Shown: positions 34,456 through 43,346 of the stretch, one piece after another
Position numbering within the stretch: position 1 is the first letter of the stretch
Layout: every line of letters begins with the position of its first letter
Notes under the pieces: generated by a model
Database searches by the model: none
What the model was told of the DNA's origin: nothing
What the model saw: only the letters and a program-made list of their open reading frames with translations
Position numbers and translations under genes: made by a program
From: a virus
DNA: 64,000 nt
IMG/VR virus record: IMGVR_UViG_3300009503_000022
Span: 1 to 64,000 of that record
Direction: 5' to 3' (one strand)

Positions 34456-34980
34456 TTATCCTATTATTTTATCTAAAATAGTTCTTAATTGACGCTTAGA
34501 ATAAGATAAATCATACGAATTATCAATAAAATACATCTTATCTTTATTTTTTTGATAATACATATTATAAGCATCATATAATTTATTATATATATTTATA
34601 TCGTTAATATTATGATCTTTTCTATTATAATATCTATTTAATAATACTTGACGATCAACATATATGTACAAATATATTATATTCTTAAATCTATAACTAT
34701 TAATATAAGAAATATCAGATTTTCTCTTAAATATTTTATGGTATATCACAAATGTAGGTATAAATCTATCTAATATTATATTTACATTAGCCCTATCTAT
34801 ATGTTTTAATAAATTAATTTCATTAATTTCTATAATATGTTGTAAATTCATCATATTTTCCCATTCTTTTTTATTAGTATATTTATATCTATTATATATA
34901 GGAATATTATATTTTCTACTTACATAATTAGCTAAAGTTGTTTTACCACAACAATCTATGCCTTCAAATACTATTATCAT
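34456..34980 (-). CDS. Thymidylate/deoxynucleotide kinase-like
   Basis: 174 residues with P-loop FEGIDCCGKTT and a later LDRFIPTF like the DRY/DRF motif of dTMP kinases. A small lid (YYNRKDHN) is visible. Probably phosphorylates dTMP or a modified dNMP made by its neighbours. Overlaps the dUTPase gene by four bases. Confidence 0.8.
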   Translation of the reverse strand: MIIVFEGIDCCGKTTLANYVSRKYNIPIYNRYKYTNKKEWENMMNLQHIIEINEINLLKHIDRANVNIILDRFIPTFVIYHKIFKRKSDISYINSYRFKNIIYLYIYVDRQVLLNRYYNRKDHNINDINIYNKLYDAYNMYYQKNKDKMYFIDNSYDLSYSKRQLRTILDKIIG

Positions 34981-35882
34981 TTTTCAAATCCTATAATATC
35001 TTTTAATGAATTTATTCTTATAATGTTCGTATTTATATATCCCTGATTATATTCATTATTCAATAAAAATACTCTATATCCTAAATTAGCTAAACTATTA
35101 GCATAATTCAAATCATCTTCTATTATAAAATTTGCTTGAGGTAAAATTTTAACAATCTTATCTGATTTATCTTCATCGAAAAACAATGCATCGCATTTTA
35201 AATTATTCTTATTAATCCAATACAACGTATCATAAAAAATTCTAACATATTTCTTATATGGTCTAGCACTTAATAAAACTATCTTATAACCTTTACTACT
35301 TAAATAATCTAACAACTCCTTTGCATAAGGCATTAATTCTAATTCTCTTTTAATTCCAGAAATTCTATATTTATGTTTCAAATCTTTATAATTTCGTAAT
35401 TTATGCAATTCGTCAAATTTATAATTTGCATTTAATTCTTTATTTACAAAATCAACAATCGCTTTATGATAATTTGCCAAAACTCCATCTATATCTACTA
35501 TACAAATTTTTTGTTCATCTTTAAGTAAATTTAATTTAATTTCTTGTTTCCATCTTTGGTATACAACTTCAGATTTATCTTTAAATTTTTGCTTAAAATC
35601 TTCAAATGAAAAACCCCATATTTGAAATAATCCTAAAAGAAACTTTTGACAATCAACCAATTCCTCTAATAAATTATCTAATATAACCTCTTTTTCTTCT
35701 TTGCGATGCATCTTCCAATTAATACTATTTAATACTTCAATTGTTTCAGATATAATACTCAAAATAATTTCTTTAGTCCAATATTGTTTTTGCTCTATAC
35801 TAAATTCATCCATACTAGTTCCACGATACTTATAAAATTCTTCATTAAACTTTTTTTGTATTTCCCAAATCTCATTATCCAT
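34977..35882 (-). CDS. Fusion of dimeric dUTPase/MazG-like domain and HAD phosphatase
   Basis: 301 residues. Residues 1-113 have the all-alpha NTP pyrophosphatase pattern (SETIEVL, NLLEELVDCQKFLLGL, with paired Glu and Asp). Residues 125-300 are a HAD domain: VDIDGVLA (nucleophile D130, D132), LLSARP, then FIIEDD, resembling 5'-deoxynucleotidases. The fusion could hydrolyse a dNTP to a dNMP and then to the nucleoside, emptying one pool. Could also be dUTPase plus repair phosphatase. Confidence 0.75.
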   Translation of the reverse strand: MDNEIWEIQKKFNEEFYKYRGTSMDEFSIEQKQYWTKEIILSIISETIEVLNSINWKMHRKEEKEVILDNLLEELVDCQKFLLGLFQIWGFSFEDFKQKFKDKSEVVYQRWKQEIKLNLLKDEQKICIVDIDGVLANYHKAIVDFVNKELNANYKFDELHKLRNYKDLKHKYRISGIKRELELMPYAKELLDYLSSKGYKIVLLSARPYKKYVRIFYDTLYWINKNNLKCDALFFDEDKSDKIVKILPQANFIIEDDLNYANSLANLGYRVFLLNNEYNQGYINTNIIRINSLKDIIGFEK

Positions 35883-35885
35883 ATT

Positions 35886-36773
35886 TTATATTCCTTTACT
35901 AATATCTATAGACTTTTTTATAACTTGATTTATTCTAATATTATGTTTCCACTCTGCATATCGTCCTAAATATATTATATCAGGGTTTTCTATTAATTTT
36001 AAATTTTCATTTATTATTTTTCCATATTTTTCAATATAAAATGCAATATAAGATTTATGCAAATAATCATTATATTTATCAAAATCATCACCTAAAAATT
36101 CTATAACAGAAATTTTATCATTTATTCTTGTTACTCTATAAAAAGGTATAATATTATCTATAAAATAAACAAAATCATATTTTTTTGGAAAAATTAAATT
36201 TATTACAAAAAATGAAATTGGTTTATAATAAGAAAATTCATTTTCGATAAATGTATTTGTTAATTTAATAAATACTATAGCGGGAATAGTAGAAACAATT
36301 TTATCGTATTTAAACGTTGTAGATTTTGTATATATCAATTTATTATTAATATCTATTGAAATAATATCATCTATAATTATATCTTTTTCGAATTTCTTAT
36401 AAAAAAATTCTATTAATTTTTCATAATCAAATTTCCAATATCTAAAAGTACTTTTACCACTATTCATTATCCCGTCGATATTTACATCTCTACTTGTTTT
36501 CTTAATATAATCTTTTATTACAGAATCATTAAGTTTATCATGAAAATCACCATTATAATAATATCCTATATTACATACAGATCGATGAAATTTAACAAAT
36601 CTACCAATATCTCTAACAAATCTATTAGAATATTTATCTAAATGCAAATATCGGGGACCTAATTGAAAATTCGATCTTAACTGGCCCCCGACATCTTTTG
36701 TTATTATTTTATATTCTGGGTTATAAAACTTAAATATTAACCCAGCAATACCACCACCTAAAATATATTTCAT
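35886..36773 (-). CDS. FAD/NAD(P)-binding amine-oxidase-like flavoenzyme
   Basis: 295 residues. N-terminal dinucleotide motif ILGGGIAGLIF, a substrate domain in the middle (VSTIPAIVF, typical of the amine oxidase/UDP-galactopyranose mutase superfamily) and a C-terminal YLGRYAEWKHNIR that would close the FAD site. Shorter than most members (about 400). Position within a nucleotide-handling operon suggests a base or sugar substrate. Confidence 0.7.
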   Translation of the reverse strand: MKYILGGGIAGLIFKFYNPEYKIITKDVGGQLRSNFQLGPRYLHLDKYSNRFVRDIGRFVKFHRSVCNIGYYYNGDFHDKLNDSVIKDYIKKTSRDVNIDGIMNSGKSTFRYWKFDYEKLIEFFYKKFEKDIIIDDIISIDINNKLIYTKSTTFKYDKIVSTIPAIVFIKLTNTFIENEFSYYKPISFFVINLIFPKKYDFVYFIDNIIPFYRVTRINDKISVIEFLGDDFDKYNDYLHKSYIAFYIEKYGKIINENLKLIENPDIIYLGRYAEWKHNIRINQVIKKSIDISKGI

Positions 36774-37783
36774 TTTTCAACCTTAATAGAATATTTTTCA
36801 CCATCTTTTATTATCTGAGCATTTTTTGGTTTATATTTATCTACATTTAAAATATAATGAATACGTTTTTTAATATAATTTTTATCATAATCGTACATTT
36901 TAGTATTAATAATTTTTTCAGCTACTTCATCTATTGTATATAAACCTTCACTAAAAATAGAAACTATAGTTTTAGATAAAGGTTTTCTCTTTACCTCGTT
37001 TGTTTTATTTTCGGTCATATTTACCTCCTTTTCATTTGTTTCAGTTAATTCATAATCAGGCGGAATTTTACATTCATCTATATATTTATTATCTAAACGT
37101 TTAAATATAAGCTCACCTCCTATATTAGATTTTAACGTTACTTTAGCTCCTTTCTTGGTCAAATATATTACGCCCATTTTAGCATCTTTTGCTAACACTT
37201 TATTCATATTATCTCCTCCTTTTATTATTATATTATATAATATATCACGAAATTTTCTCTTTTTTAACATACTAATCGACGCTTTGCTTCTTCTTATTCC
37301 AAATTGCGTTTTTAAACAATATTGTATATCTTTTAATTTATAACCCTCTAATCTTAACTTAAAAATATATGCCTCTATATCACTAAGACGTTTCGATATA
37401 AATTCTATAAGTTCATCATATTCTATTTTATCTATAATATCAGAATCAGATACAACTATTTTATCAAAAACTTCTTTACGAACATTTTTCCAATATGCGT
37501 GCGTTTTAACATCCTCGTCAAAATTTTTATCATCATTTTGATCTAAAGATTCAAAACATTTACTTTGATCATAAAGTTGTTTATATCTTCGGCGTAAACA
37601 AAAAGTGAGAAATGTTGAATATTTTGATATTTTAGAATTATACTTCTTATTTTTATATAATTCCCAACATTTTATCCTACCTTCTTGAACTAAATCTTCA
37701 AACGAATATCCTGGTATATTATAATTTTTAGCAATTGATTTTATCAATGGTTCTTCTTGTTTTAATAATTCTTCAAATGTCAT
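36770..37783 (-). CDS. Sigma-70-like factor with C-terminal extension
   Basis: 337 residues. Residues 1-185 carry sigma region 2 (YSFEDLVQEGRIKCWELY, TFLTFCLRRR) and a region 4-like helix (RLEGYKLKDIQYCLK). Residues 193-337 are a different domain starting MNKVLAKDAKMG, preceded in-frame by AAAGGAGGAGATAAT at ATG 37207. So either one fused protein or two products from nested starts. Preceded by a strong phage-type promoter. Likely directs middle or late transcription. Confidence 0.7.
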   Translation of the reverse strand: MTFEELLKQEEPLIKSIAKNYNIPGYSFEDLVQEGRIKCWELYKNKKYNSKISKYSTFLTFCLRRRYKQLYDQSKCFESLDQNDDKNFDEDVKTHAYWKNVRKEVFDKIVVSDSDIIDKIEYDELIEFISKRLSDIEAYIFKLRLEGYKLKDIQYCLKTQFGIRRSKASISMLKKRKFRDILYNIIIKGGDNMNKVLAKDAKMGVIYLTKKGAKVTLKSNIGGELIFKRLDNKYIDECKIPPDYELTETNEKEVNMTENKTNEVKRKPLSKTIVSIFSEGLYTIDEVAEKIINTKMYDYDKNYIKKRIHYILNVDKYKPKNAQIIKDGEKYSIKVEK

Positions 37784-37818
37784 AATACCTCCTCTCAGTA
37801 AGATTTTTTCCTATATAT

Positions 37819-37848
37819 ATTATAACAAAAAATGCGTAAAAATTAATA
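37819..37848 (-). promoter_or_regulatory. Phage promoter before the sigma-like gene
   Basis: TATTAA, 18 bases ending TTTTTTGT, TATAAT on the minus strand, just inside the short gap after primase. The gene behind it has GAGAGGAGGTATT. Confidence 0.7.
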
Positions 37849-37849
37849 C

Positions 37850-38797
37850 CTATTTTATTATCTCCTTATTCTTATAAGATACTTTTAATTCTAAACGACT
37901 ACATTCATCAGGATCTTTACCTTCTGGCAATTTCATTATATATATATTATCAAAATAATATTTTAATTTACTAGCAAATTTTAACGATGCTTTATAACCC
38001 CAATTTTCTTTTTTATTAGAATCATTATCAAAACAAAAAACAATATTTCTTACATTTTTATCTATAAGCAATTTAATTTGCTCATTACTAATAGATATAC
38101 CAAAAATACATAAAGCATTTTTAAATCCTTTTTCCCATAAAGACATTGCATCAAACGGACCTTCAACTAATATTACTTCTTTATTTTTAATAAATCTTTT
38201 AGAAAAATCTAAATTATCATAATTAAATAAAGTTTCTTTAACCTTAAAATTTAACGGAAAAATATAAGGTTTTTCTAGACTATTAGAATAATCTCTAGCA
38301 ACAAATCCTTTTATTTTTTTCTTTAATATGATAGGTATTATTATTCTATTTTTAAAATATCCTTCTTCACATTTACCTAATTTAAAAAATTTAATAGTTT
38401 TCCATTCTAATCTATTCAATAAATATTTTGGACAATCTTTTATACTTTCTATCTTTTTAAATTCTTTCGGTAATTCAATAATAACATCATTTCTTTTCTT
38501 TTCTTTTATATGTTTCTTTTCTATTAAATTTATCCTAAAAAATTTCTGTTCGCCATATATTATTTTTCTAGCTTCATCAAAACTACAATTTCTTAATTTA
38601 GCTACAAAGCTAACTATACTTCTACCACCAATTTCTTCAGTAAAACAATGCCATTTACCATTATATTTATTTATAGAAAATGATACTTTTTCATCATCAT
38701 GAAATGGACAATAACAACCAATTTCTTTATTATTTTCGTATGCTATTTTAACTTTAAATCTTTCTAAAATATTATGTATAAGCTCATCTTGTCTCAT
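37850..38797 (-). CDS. dnaG: DnaG-like DNA primase
   Basis: 315 residues, phage-sized. N-terminal CHC2-type zinc finger CYCPFHDD with WHCF, but the fourth Cys of CFxC is Glu (CFTE); Cys28 might replace it. The TOPRIM core has VILVEGPFDAMSLW and FCFDNDSN. No separate C-terminal helicase-interaction domain. Two bases downstream of the DnaB-like helicase gene. Confidence 0.88.
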   Translation of the reverse strand: MRQDELIHNILERFKVKIAYENNKEIGCYCPFHDDEKVSFSINKYNGKWHCFTEEIGGRSIVSFVAKLRNCSFDEARKIIYGEQKFFRINLIEKKHIKEKKRNDVIIELPKEFKKIESIKDCPKYLLNRLEWKTIKFFKLGKCEEGYFKNRIIIPIILKKKIKGFVARDYSNSLEKPYIFPLNFKVKETLFNYDNLDFSKRFIKNKEVILVEGPFDAMSLWEKGFKNALCIFGISISNEQIKLLIDKNVRNIVFCFDNDSNKKENWGYKASLKFASKLKYYFDNIYIMKLPEGKDPDECSRLELKVSYKNKEIIK

Positions 38798-38798
38798 C

Positions 38799-40196
38799 TT
38801 AAAAATCTTCTACTTTCATTCGTGAAAACATTTGTTTAATCGGTATAATACTCTCTTCAGTATGTCTATGCTTAGTCAATTCTAATCTAATTCTTCCTAA
38901 AATTTTATCTTCTTCATTTACTTTAAAACCAATTAAATAATCAGCTTCTTCAGCTAACATTCTAGCATATTTAATATGCTCTGTTGTAATCTTTTCTCCA
39001 GGTTTTACAACACCTAATTGTGCCGCTGTTAATATTGTTATATTATAATTTCTAGCCAAACCTTTGAGTTGTCTAGCAATCATACCTAAATCTCGCCAAT
39101 AATCCTTTGTACGAAAATCAGGCTCCATTCTATTTAAATGATCAATTATAATTAAAGGACAATCGTGCTTCTTCAAAATATTCTTAATCTCCAATTCAAT
39201 TAACTTTACAGTACATCCTCTTGGAATATCATATATATAAAATTTTTCTTTTCTCATTTTAAATTTATTTTGTATTTCTTTATCTAATTCACAAATATCT
39301 ATTTTATTTATATCTATATCCTTAAACCATTTTTTAAATTTCTCTTTATCTTCTTTATCTATTAATCTTAAACATATTTTTTTATAATATTCTCTCTTTT
39401 CTTCATAAGTCAATAATTGATTTCTAATTTTATGATAATTAATACCCGTAACTAATGAATGATATCGTTCAATCTCTTGCTCATAAGACATCTCTAATAC
39501 AAACAATGCTACATTTATTTTAGAAATTTTATTCGCATTTTCTCCAAAATTTAATAAAAGAGCAGATTTTCCTTCACCAGTAACTGCACTTATAATTATC
39601 AATTCCCCTGGACGCCAACCACCTGTTAATTCATCTAATTTTTTTATACCTGTCAATATACCTTTAACAGAATTCGTTTTTTGATCATAATACTTTAATC
39701 TTTCTGCTAACATACTATTAATTTCGAATTTTCTAAAATTCTGAATCTCAATCATTTTTTTAGTTGAAAAAATAATATCTTCAATATTATCATACGCTTT
39801 ATGTATATCAGAAATATTTTTAACATTAGTATTTAATGTTATTATTAATCGACGACTTAAATATAAATATAATAATTTATCTAATATAAAATTAAATTCT
39901 TCAGGATTTATTTGCTTATTTTTCAATTGTTTAATAAATAACATTATATCTTGAAATTTAGATTGATCGTCAGAATAAATATCAGAAAAGATATTTTCGA
40001 GAATATTTAAAGTAGGAAATGTTAAATATCTACAATAATATTTTTTAATATGAGAAAATACCTCTTTACATTTTTCGTCAGAAAATACATTATCATCTAT
40101 TATTCTATCAATCGCTATTTTTATATATTTCTCATCATTAAGTATAAAAGATAACAAATCCTTTTCTAATGATAAATCACTTAATATTAGATCCAT
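38799..40196 (-). CDS. dnaB: DnaB-like replicative helicase
   Basis: 465 residues. N-terminal helical domain (residues 1-160), then a RecA-fold motor with Walker A SAVTGEGKS (204-211), Walker B LIIIDHLNRM and a TAAQLGVV motif. Unwinds DNA at the fork; encoded with its loader, initiator and primase. An insertion between residues 250 and 320 is unusually lysine-rich. Confidence 0.9.
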   Translation of the reverse strand: MDLILSDLSLEKDLLSFILNDEKYIKIAIDRIIDDNVFSDEKCKEVFSHIKKYYCRYLTFPTLNILENIFSDIYSDDQSKFQDIMLFIKQLKNKQINPEEFNFILDKLLYLYLSRRLIITLNTNVKNISDIHKAYDNIEDIIFSTKKMIEIQNFRKFEINSMLAERLKYYDQKTNSVKGILTGIKKLDELTGGWRPGELIIISAVTGEGKSALLLNFGENANKISKINVALFVLEMSYEQEIERYHSLVTGINYHKIRNQLLTYEEKREYYKKICLRLIDKEDKEKFKKWFKDIDINKIDICELDKEIQNKFKMRKEKFYIYDIPRGCTVKLIELEIKNILKKHDCPLIIIDHLNRMEPDFRTKDYWRDLGMIARQLKGLARNYNITILTAAQLGVVKPGEKITTEHIKYARMLAEEADYLIGFKVNEEDKILGRIRLELTKHRHTEESIIPIKQMFSRMKVEDF

Positions 40197-40410
40197 CGAT
40201 AATCCCCAAATATTTATGATTTAAATACTTTGAATATATAATTTTTCTACATTCTCTACAACGAATAATATTTTTATCATCGCCTCTATTATAAGTATTA
40301 CTATATCTAATCTTCATACCTGGATAAGGTTTTTCCTTATAATAAAATGCTATCTTATTACAATATGGACATATTTGATAATATATTACTTTTTTATTTT
40401 TTTTAACCAA
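40177..40410 (-). CDS. Small zinc-ribbon protein
   Basis: 77 residues with CPYCNK and CRECRK. The start is a TTG at 40410 supported by AGAGGTGAAATATT. It overlaps the helicase start by 20 bases. Confidence 0.6.
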   Translation of the reverse strand: MVKKNKKVIYYQICPYCNKIAFYYKEKPYPGMKIRYSNTYNRGDDKNIIRCRECRKIIYSKYLNHKYLGIIDGSNIK

Positions 40411-40428
40411 AATATTTCACCTCTTTTA

Positions 40429-41349
40429 TTAATTATAAATTTCTTCCCAACCTTCTACTCTTTCGAGCATATTCAAAAATGTTTGATCCCAATGACCTTT
40501 ACCTGATATATCCATTTTATCTTGAATCCTCTTATCGTCAATTAAATATCTCATATAAATATTAATTTCAGGATCTAATGCCCAACGATTCATTTTTGGA
40601 TTCCACAACCCCAATTTATACAATTTATCAAAACACCATTTCAAATTACAATCATTTACTTGTTGCCATCCCCAATCTTTAGTTGTTTTAATTAATCTAT
40701 GTTCATTTCCTTTTATACTCTTAACTCTCGTTCCATTATTACCAATATAACCTCTTTCGTCTTTTGCATATTCAATCCCATTAACACCATACCAATTTAC
40801 TATCTTATTTTCGTTATTCTTAATCTCTTTATATCTTGTACCATCATTACATATATATCCATTCCTATCTTTTGCATAATTTTGATGAACTAAATCAGGA
40901 TTAAAATTACTTTCTACAGGTTGTTGAGCTAAACTTCTTAATGCACACTCTCTAATAGTTTTTCCATAAAATCTCAACTCACCCTTTTGCTTCAAAATTT
41001 CAGCACAACTAAAAGATAATCTTATAGCTAATTCAACATTAGCCTCGTCTTTATCGTTCATTTTCATTCCCCAAGCAGCATATCTACCTAAAATTCTATT
41101 TTTTAAATTCATAAAATAAACTCTTTTTTTATCTAATTTATTTTGTTCAATCTTAACTTTTAAATTTTCTAATTCTTTTTGAGCATTATCTAACGTTTCA
41201 TTTAAAACATTAATTTTATCTAATTCATAACTATATCTATTTTTTAAATTCTCTATATCATTTTTTATCTTAATAGAATATCTAATAATTATCATAGAAA
41301 TCAATATCGATATTGATATTATAATAATTACACGAGATTTTAATTTCAA
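40429..41349 (-). CDS. Membrane-anchored transglycosylase-like protein
   Basis: 306 residues if it starts at TTG 41349, which has AAGGAGG four bases upstream; the GTG at 41424 would overlap the previous gene by 65 bases and has no site. One membrane helix (residues 5-23), a coiled coil to about 75, then a soluble domain with SLAQQPVESNFNP and WGWQQVND, reminiscent of the SLT fold (catalytic Glu in ES). Residues around 150-210 contain an imperfect duplication (AKDRNGYICNDGTR and AKDERGYIGNNGTR). Likely acts on peptidoglycan. Odd to find in the replication block. Confidence 0.6.
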   Translation of the reverse strand: MKLKSRVIIIISISILISMIIIRYSIKIKNDIENLKNRYSYELDKINVLNETLDNAQKELENLKVKIEQNKLDKKRVYFMNLKNRILGRYAAWGMKMNDKDEANVELAIRLSFSCAEILKQKGELRFYGKTIRECALRSLAQQPVESNFNPDLVHQNYAKDRNGYICNDGTRYKEIKNNENKIVNWYGVNGIEYAKDERGYIGNNGTRVKSIKGNEHRLIKTTKDWGWQQVNDCNLKWCFDKLYKLGLWNPKMNRWALDPEINIYMRYLIDDKRIQDKMDISGKGHWDQTFLNMLERVEGWEEIYN

Positions 41350-41359
41350 AGAACCTCCT

Positions 41360-42082
41360 TTATTCTTTACTTTTAAGTAATTTATTCCAATTTTTACCTT
41401 GTTTTTCCCTAAAATCTTTACCACTTATTGTAATAAATTTAAAATTACTTTTCATAAGCGATGATAAAGAACTACCATATTTATTTTCTAAATCTTTCTT
41501 AGTTAAATTTGTAGTTATTATAGAAGGTAAACAATTTCTTCTTCTATAGCGAAATAATAGACTCATTTCAGAAACACAAAATGCTCCAAAATCTTTTGGA
41601 GTATATTCTTCTGATAAATCATCTAAAGCTAAAAAATCAATATTTTTAATTTCATCATATAATTTTATAGCATCAGAATCTTCTTCAGAAAAAGGCTTTT
41701 TAATCAATTTTAATAATTCAGCTAACGTTATAAAATATATCGTATATTTTTTAGCTAAAGCAGCTTTAAGTATTAATATAGACGCTAATGTTTTACCAAC
41801 ACCATGCGAACCACTCAATCCTAAACTTAAACCATATTTAAAAGCATTATCTATATTTTTAATATAATCTTCAATTACTCCTTTAGCAATCTTATCGCCT
41901 TTAAAATCATCTAAAGTAGAATCCCAATATTCTTCTTCAATACCTCTAAAAAATAAAGTAATATAATATTCAAATTTTTTCATACATCTACATTTTTTAT
42001 TATTTACAATACCCTTACCTTTACAAATTTTACATCTATTTAACATATCTTTTTTTAATCTTTCAAATCTTTCAATTATCAT
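41360..42082 (-). CDS. DnaC/IstB-like helicase loader
   Basis: 240 residues of AAA+ type: Walker A GSHGVGKT, Walker B FLALDDLSEE, sensor-like ITTNLT. The N-terminus has CKICKGKG and CRC, a zinc-binding site as in DnaC/DnaI loaders. Encoded right after the initiator-like gene with a four-base overlap, so it probably loads the DnaB-like helicase. Confidence 0.8.
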   Translation of the reverse strand: MIIERFERLKKDMLNRCKICKGKGIVNNKKCRCMKKFEYYITLFFRGIEEEYWDSTLDDFKGDKIAKGVIEDYIKNIDNAFKYGLSLGLSGSHGVGKTLASILILKAALAKKYTIYFITLAELLKLIKKPFSEEDSDAIKLYDEIKNIDFLALDDLSEEYTPKDFGAFCVSEMSLLFRYRRRNCLPSIITTNLTKKDLENKYGSSLSSLMKSNFKFITISGKDFREKQGKNWNKLLKSKE

Positions 42083-42966
42083 ATATTTTCATACCTCTTA
42101 TCAAATTTTTCTTCAAAATTTTTATAATCAGAATTAGTTAAACTATCTTTAGTTATATTTCTTTTTTCTAATTCTATTTCATAATTTTTCGCCCATTCTT
42201 CATTTTTGCTCCATTTTCCTTTAAGTTTACCAATTAAATAATACTTCAATTGTTCATCACTTAATTCTTCTGAATAATCTTCTTCTTTATATATTTTTTT
42301 ATCACGTCTTATATCTTTAAACATTTTATTTTGTATTATTATTTTATTTATTTTGCTTGGCAAAAATCTCAATAAATAACCAGATTCTTTTAAAAACTCA
42401 TCTTTCAATCTAAGAAAACCTTTAACAAAAAATTCTAAATCGTCCATATCATATTCTTTTACAGTACTTACATTTGCAAATATATCTTCTTTTTGTATTT
42501 TAGGTTTTCTTTTAAAAATCATTTCAAATTCATTAGCATATAATTCTATAAACTTTGTCATTTTAGCTTTTTCTCTTTTTGGTTTTTTATCTTCAATTTT
42601 TTTATCTTTTTCTTTTTTTTGATTTAATACAATAACATAAGAATCATCATTAACTTTCTTAATAAATTTATGTTTTTCTGCATCATCTAAAATTTCCTGA
42701 GCATAATCAGAAGGTATATTTAATAATTCAGCAATAGAATCTATAGAAATTTTTTCGTCTTTTTTCTTAAATTTACTAAGTTTATCAATCGCTAAAATAA
42801 GAGCTTTTAATCTTCTATTTTCTCTATTATTAACATCAATAATATTTGGAGATACATTAAATCTTTTAGTATATCGTTCTGCTTTTTTTATAAACGATTT
42901 TGGTATAACAATATATCCTCTATCGTATGGATATTCAAAAGTAAACTTAAATTCTTTAACTTTCAT
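42079..42966 (-). CDS. Replication initiator-like protein
   Basis: 295 residues with winged-helix character (residues 40-100: ISIDSIAELLNIP, YAQEILDDAEKHKFI), a basic linker and a helical C-terminus. Position directly before the loader matches DnaD-like/O-like phage initiators. No direct motif proves DNA binding. Confidence 0.6.
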   Translation of the reverse strand: MKVKEFKFTFEYPYDRGYIVIPKSFIKKAERYTKRFNVSPNIIDVNNRENRRLKALILAIDKLSKFKKKDEKISIDSIAELLNIPSDYAQEILDDAEKHKFIKKVNDDSYVIVLNQKKEKDKKIEDKKPKREKAKMTKFIELYANEFEMIFKRKPKIQKEDIFANVSTVKEYDMDDLEFFVKGFLRLKDEFLKESGYLLRFLPSKINKIIIQNKMFKDIRRDKKIYKEEDYSEELSDEQLKYYLIGKLKGKWSKNEEWAKNYEIELEKRNITKDSLTNSDYKNFEEKFDKRYENI

Positions 42967-42967
42967 A

Positions 42968-43285
42968 TTATTCTATTCCTTCATTTTTTATTATATTGTC
43001 TGATTCTTCAGAATATAATTCTTTATTGTTTTTTATCGCATCAATATATGCTTTAGATTCTAAATCATAATGATAATGTCTAGTAGACTTATCCAAAATT
43101 ATAGTTAACATCTCTAAAGGTATTTGCTTAGTTTTATCTTCAACATAATAATATTTTTTTAATAATCTTCTAGCAATTGATATATTCTTTTTTTCTGTTT
43201 GTTTTCTTACCTCCTCTACCTCTTCATCATTAAATTCTACTTTTACTATTCTATCTCCTACTTTAAATTCTATTATTTCAGACAT
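42968..43285 (-). CDS. Hypothetical protein
   Basis: 105 residues, charged. Starts the replication operon behind a sigma70-like promoter. ATG 43285 has AAGGAGGTTTAT. Not recognised. Confidence 0.6.
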   Translation of the reverse strand: MSEIIEFKVGDRIVKVEFNDEEVEEVRKQTEKKNISIARRLLKKYYYVEDKTKQIPLEMLTIILDKSTRHYHYDLESKAYIDAIKNNKELYSEESDNIIKNEGIE

Positions 43286-43317
43286 ATAAACCTCCTTAAA
43301 TTCTAACTCATTTTATA

Positions 43318-43346
43318 ATTATATCAATTTTATTAAAAACATTTAA
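43318..43346 (-). promoter_or_regulatory. Putative promoter for the replication genes
   Basis: TTAAAT, 17 bases, TATAAT on the minus strand, upstream of the gene at 42968. It does not have the TGT extension. Confidence 0.4.

Noticed and set aside
40429-41424. GTG start at 41424 for the membrane-anchored protein
   Set aside because: Would overlap the loader gene by 65 bases without a ribosome site; TTG 41349 has AAGGAGG at good spacing.
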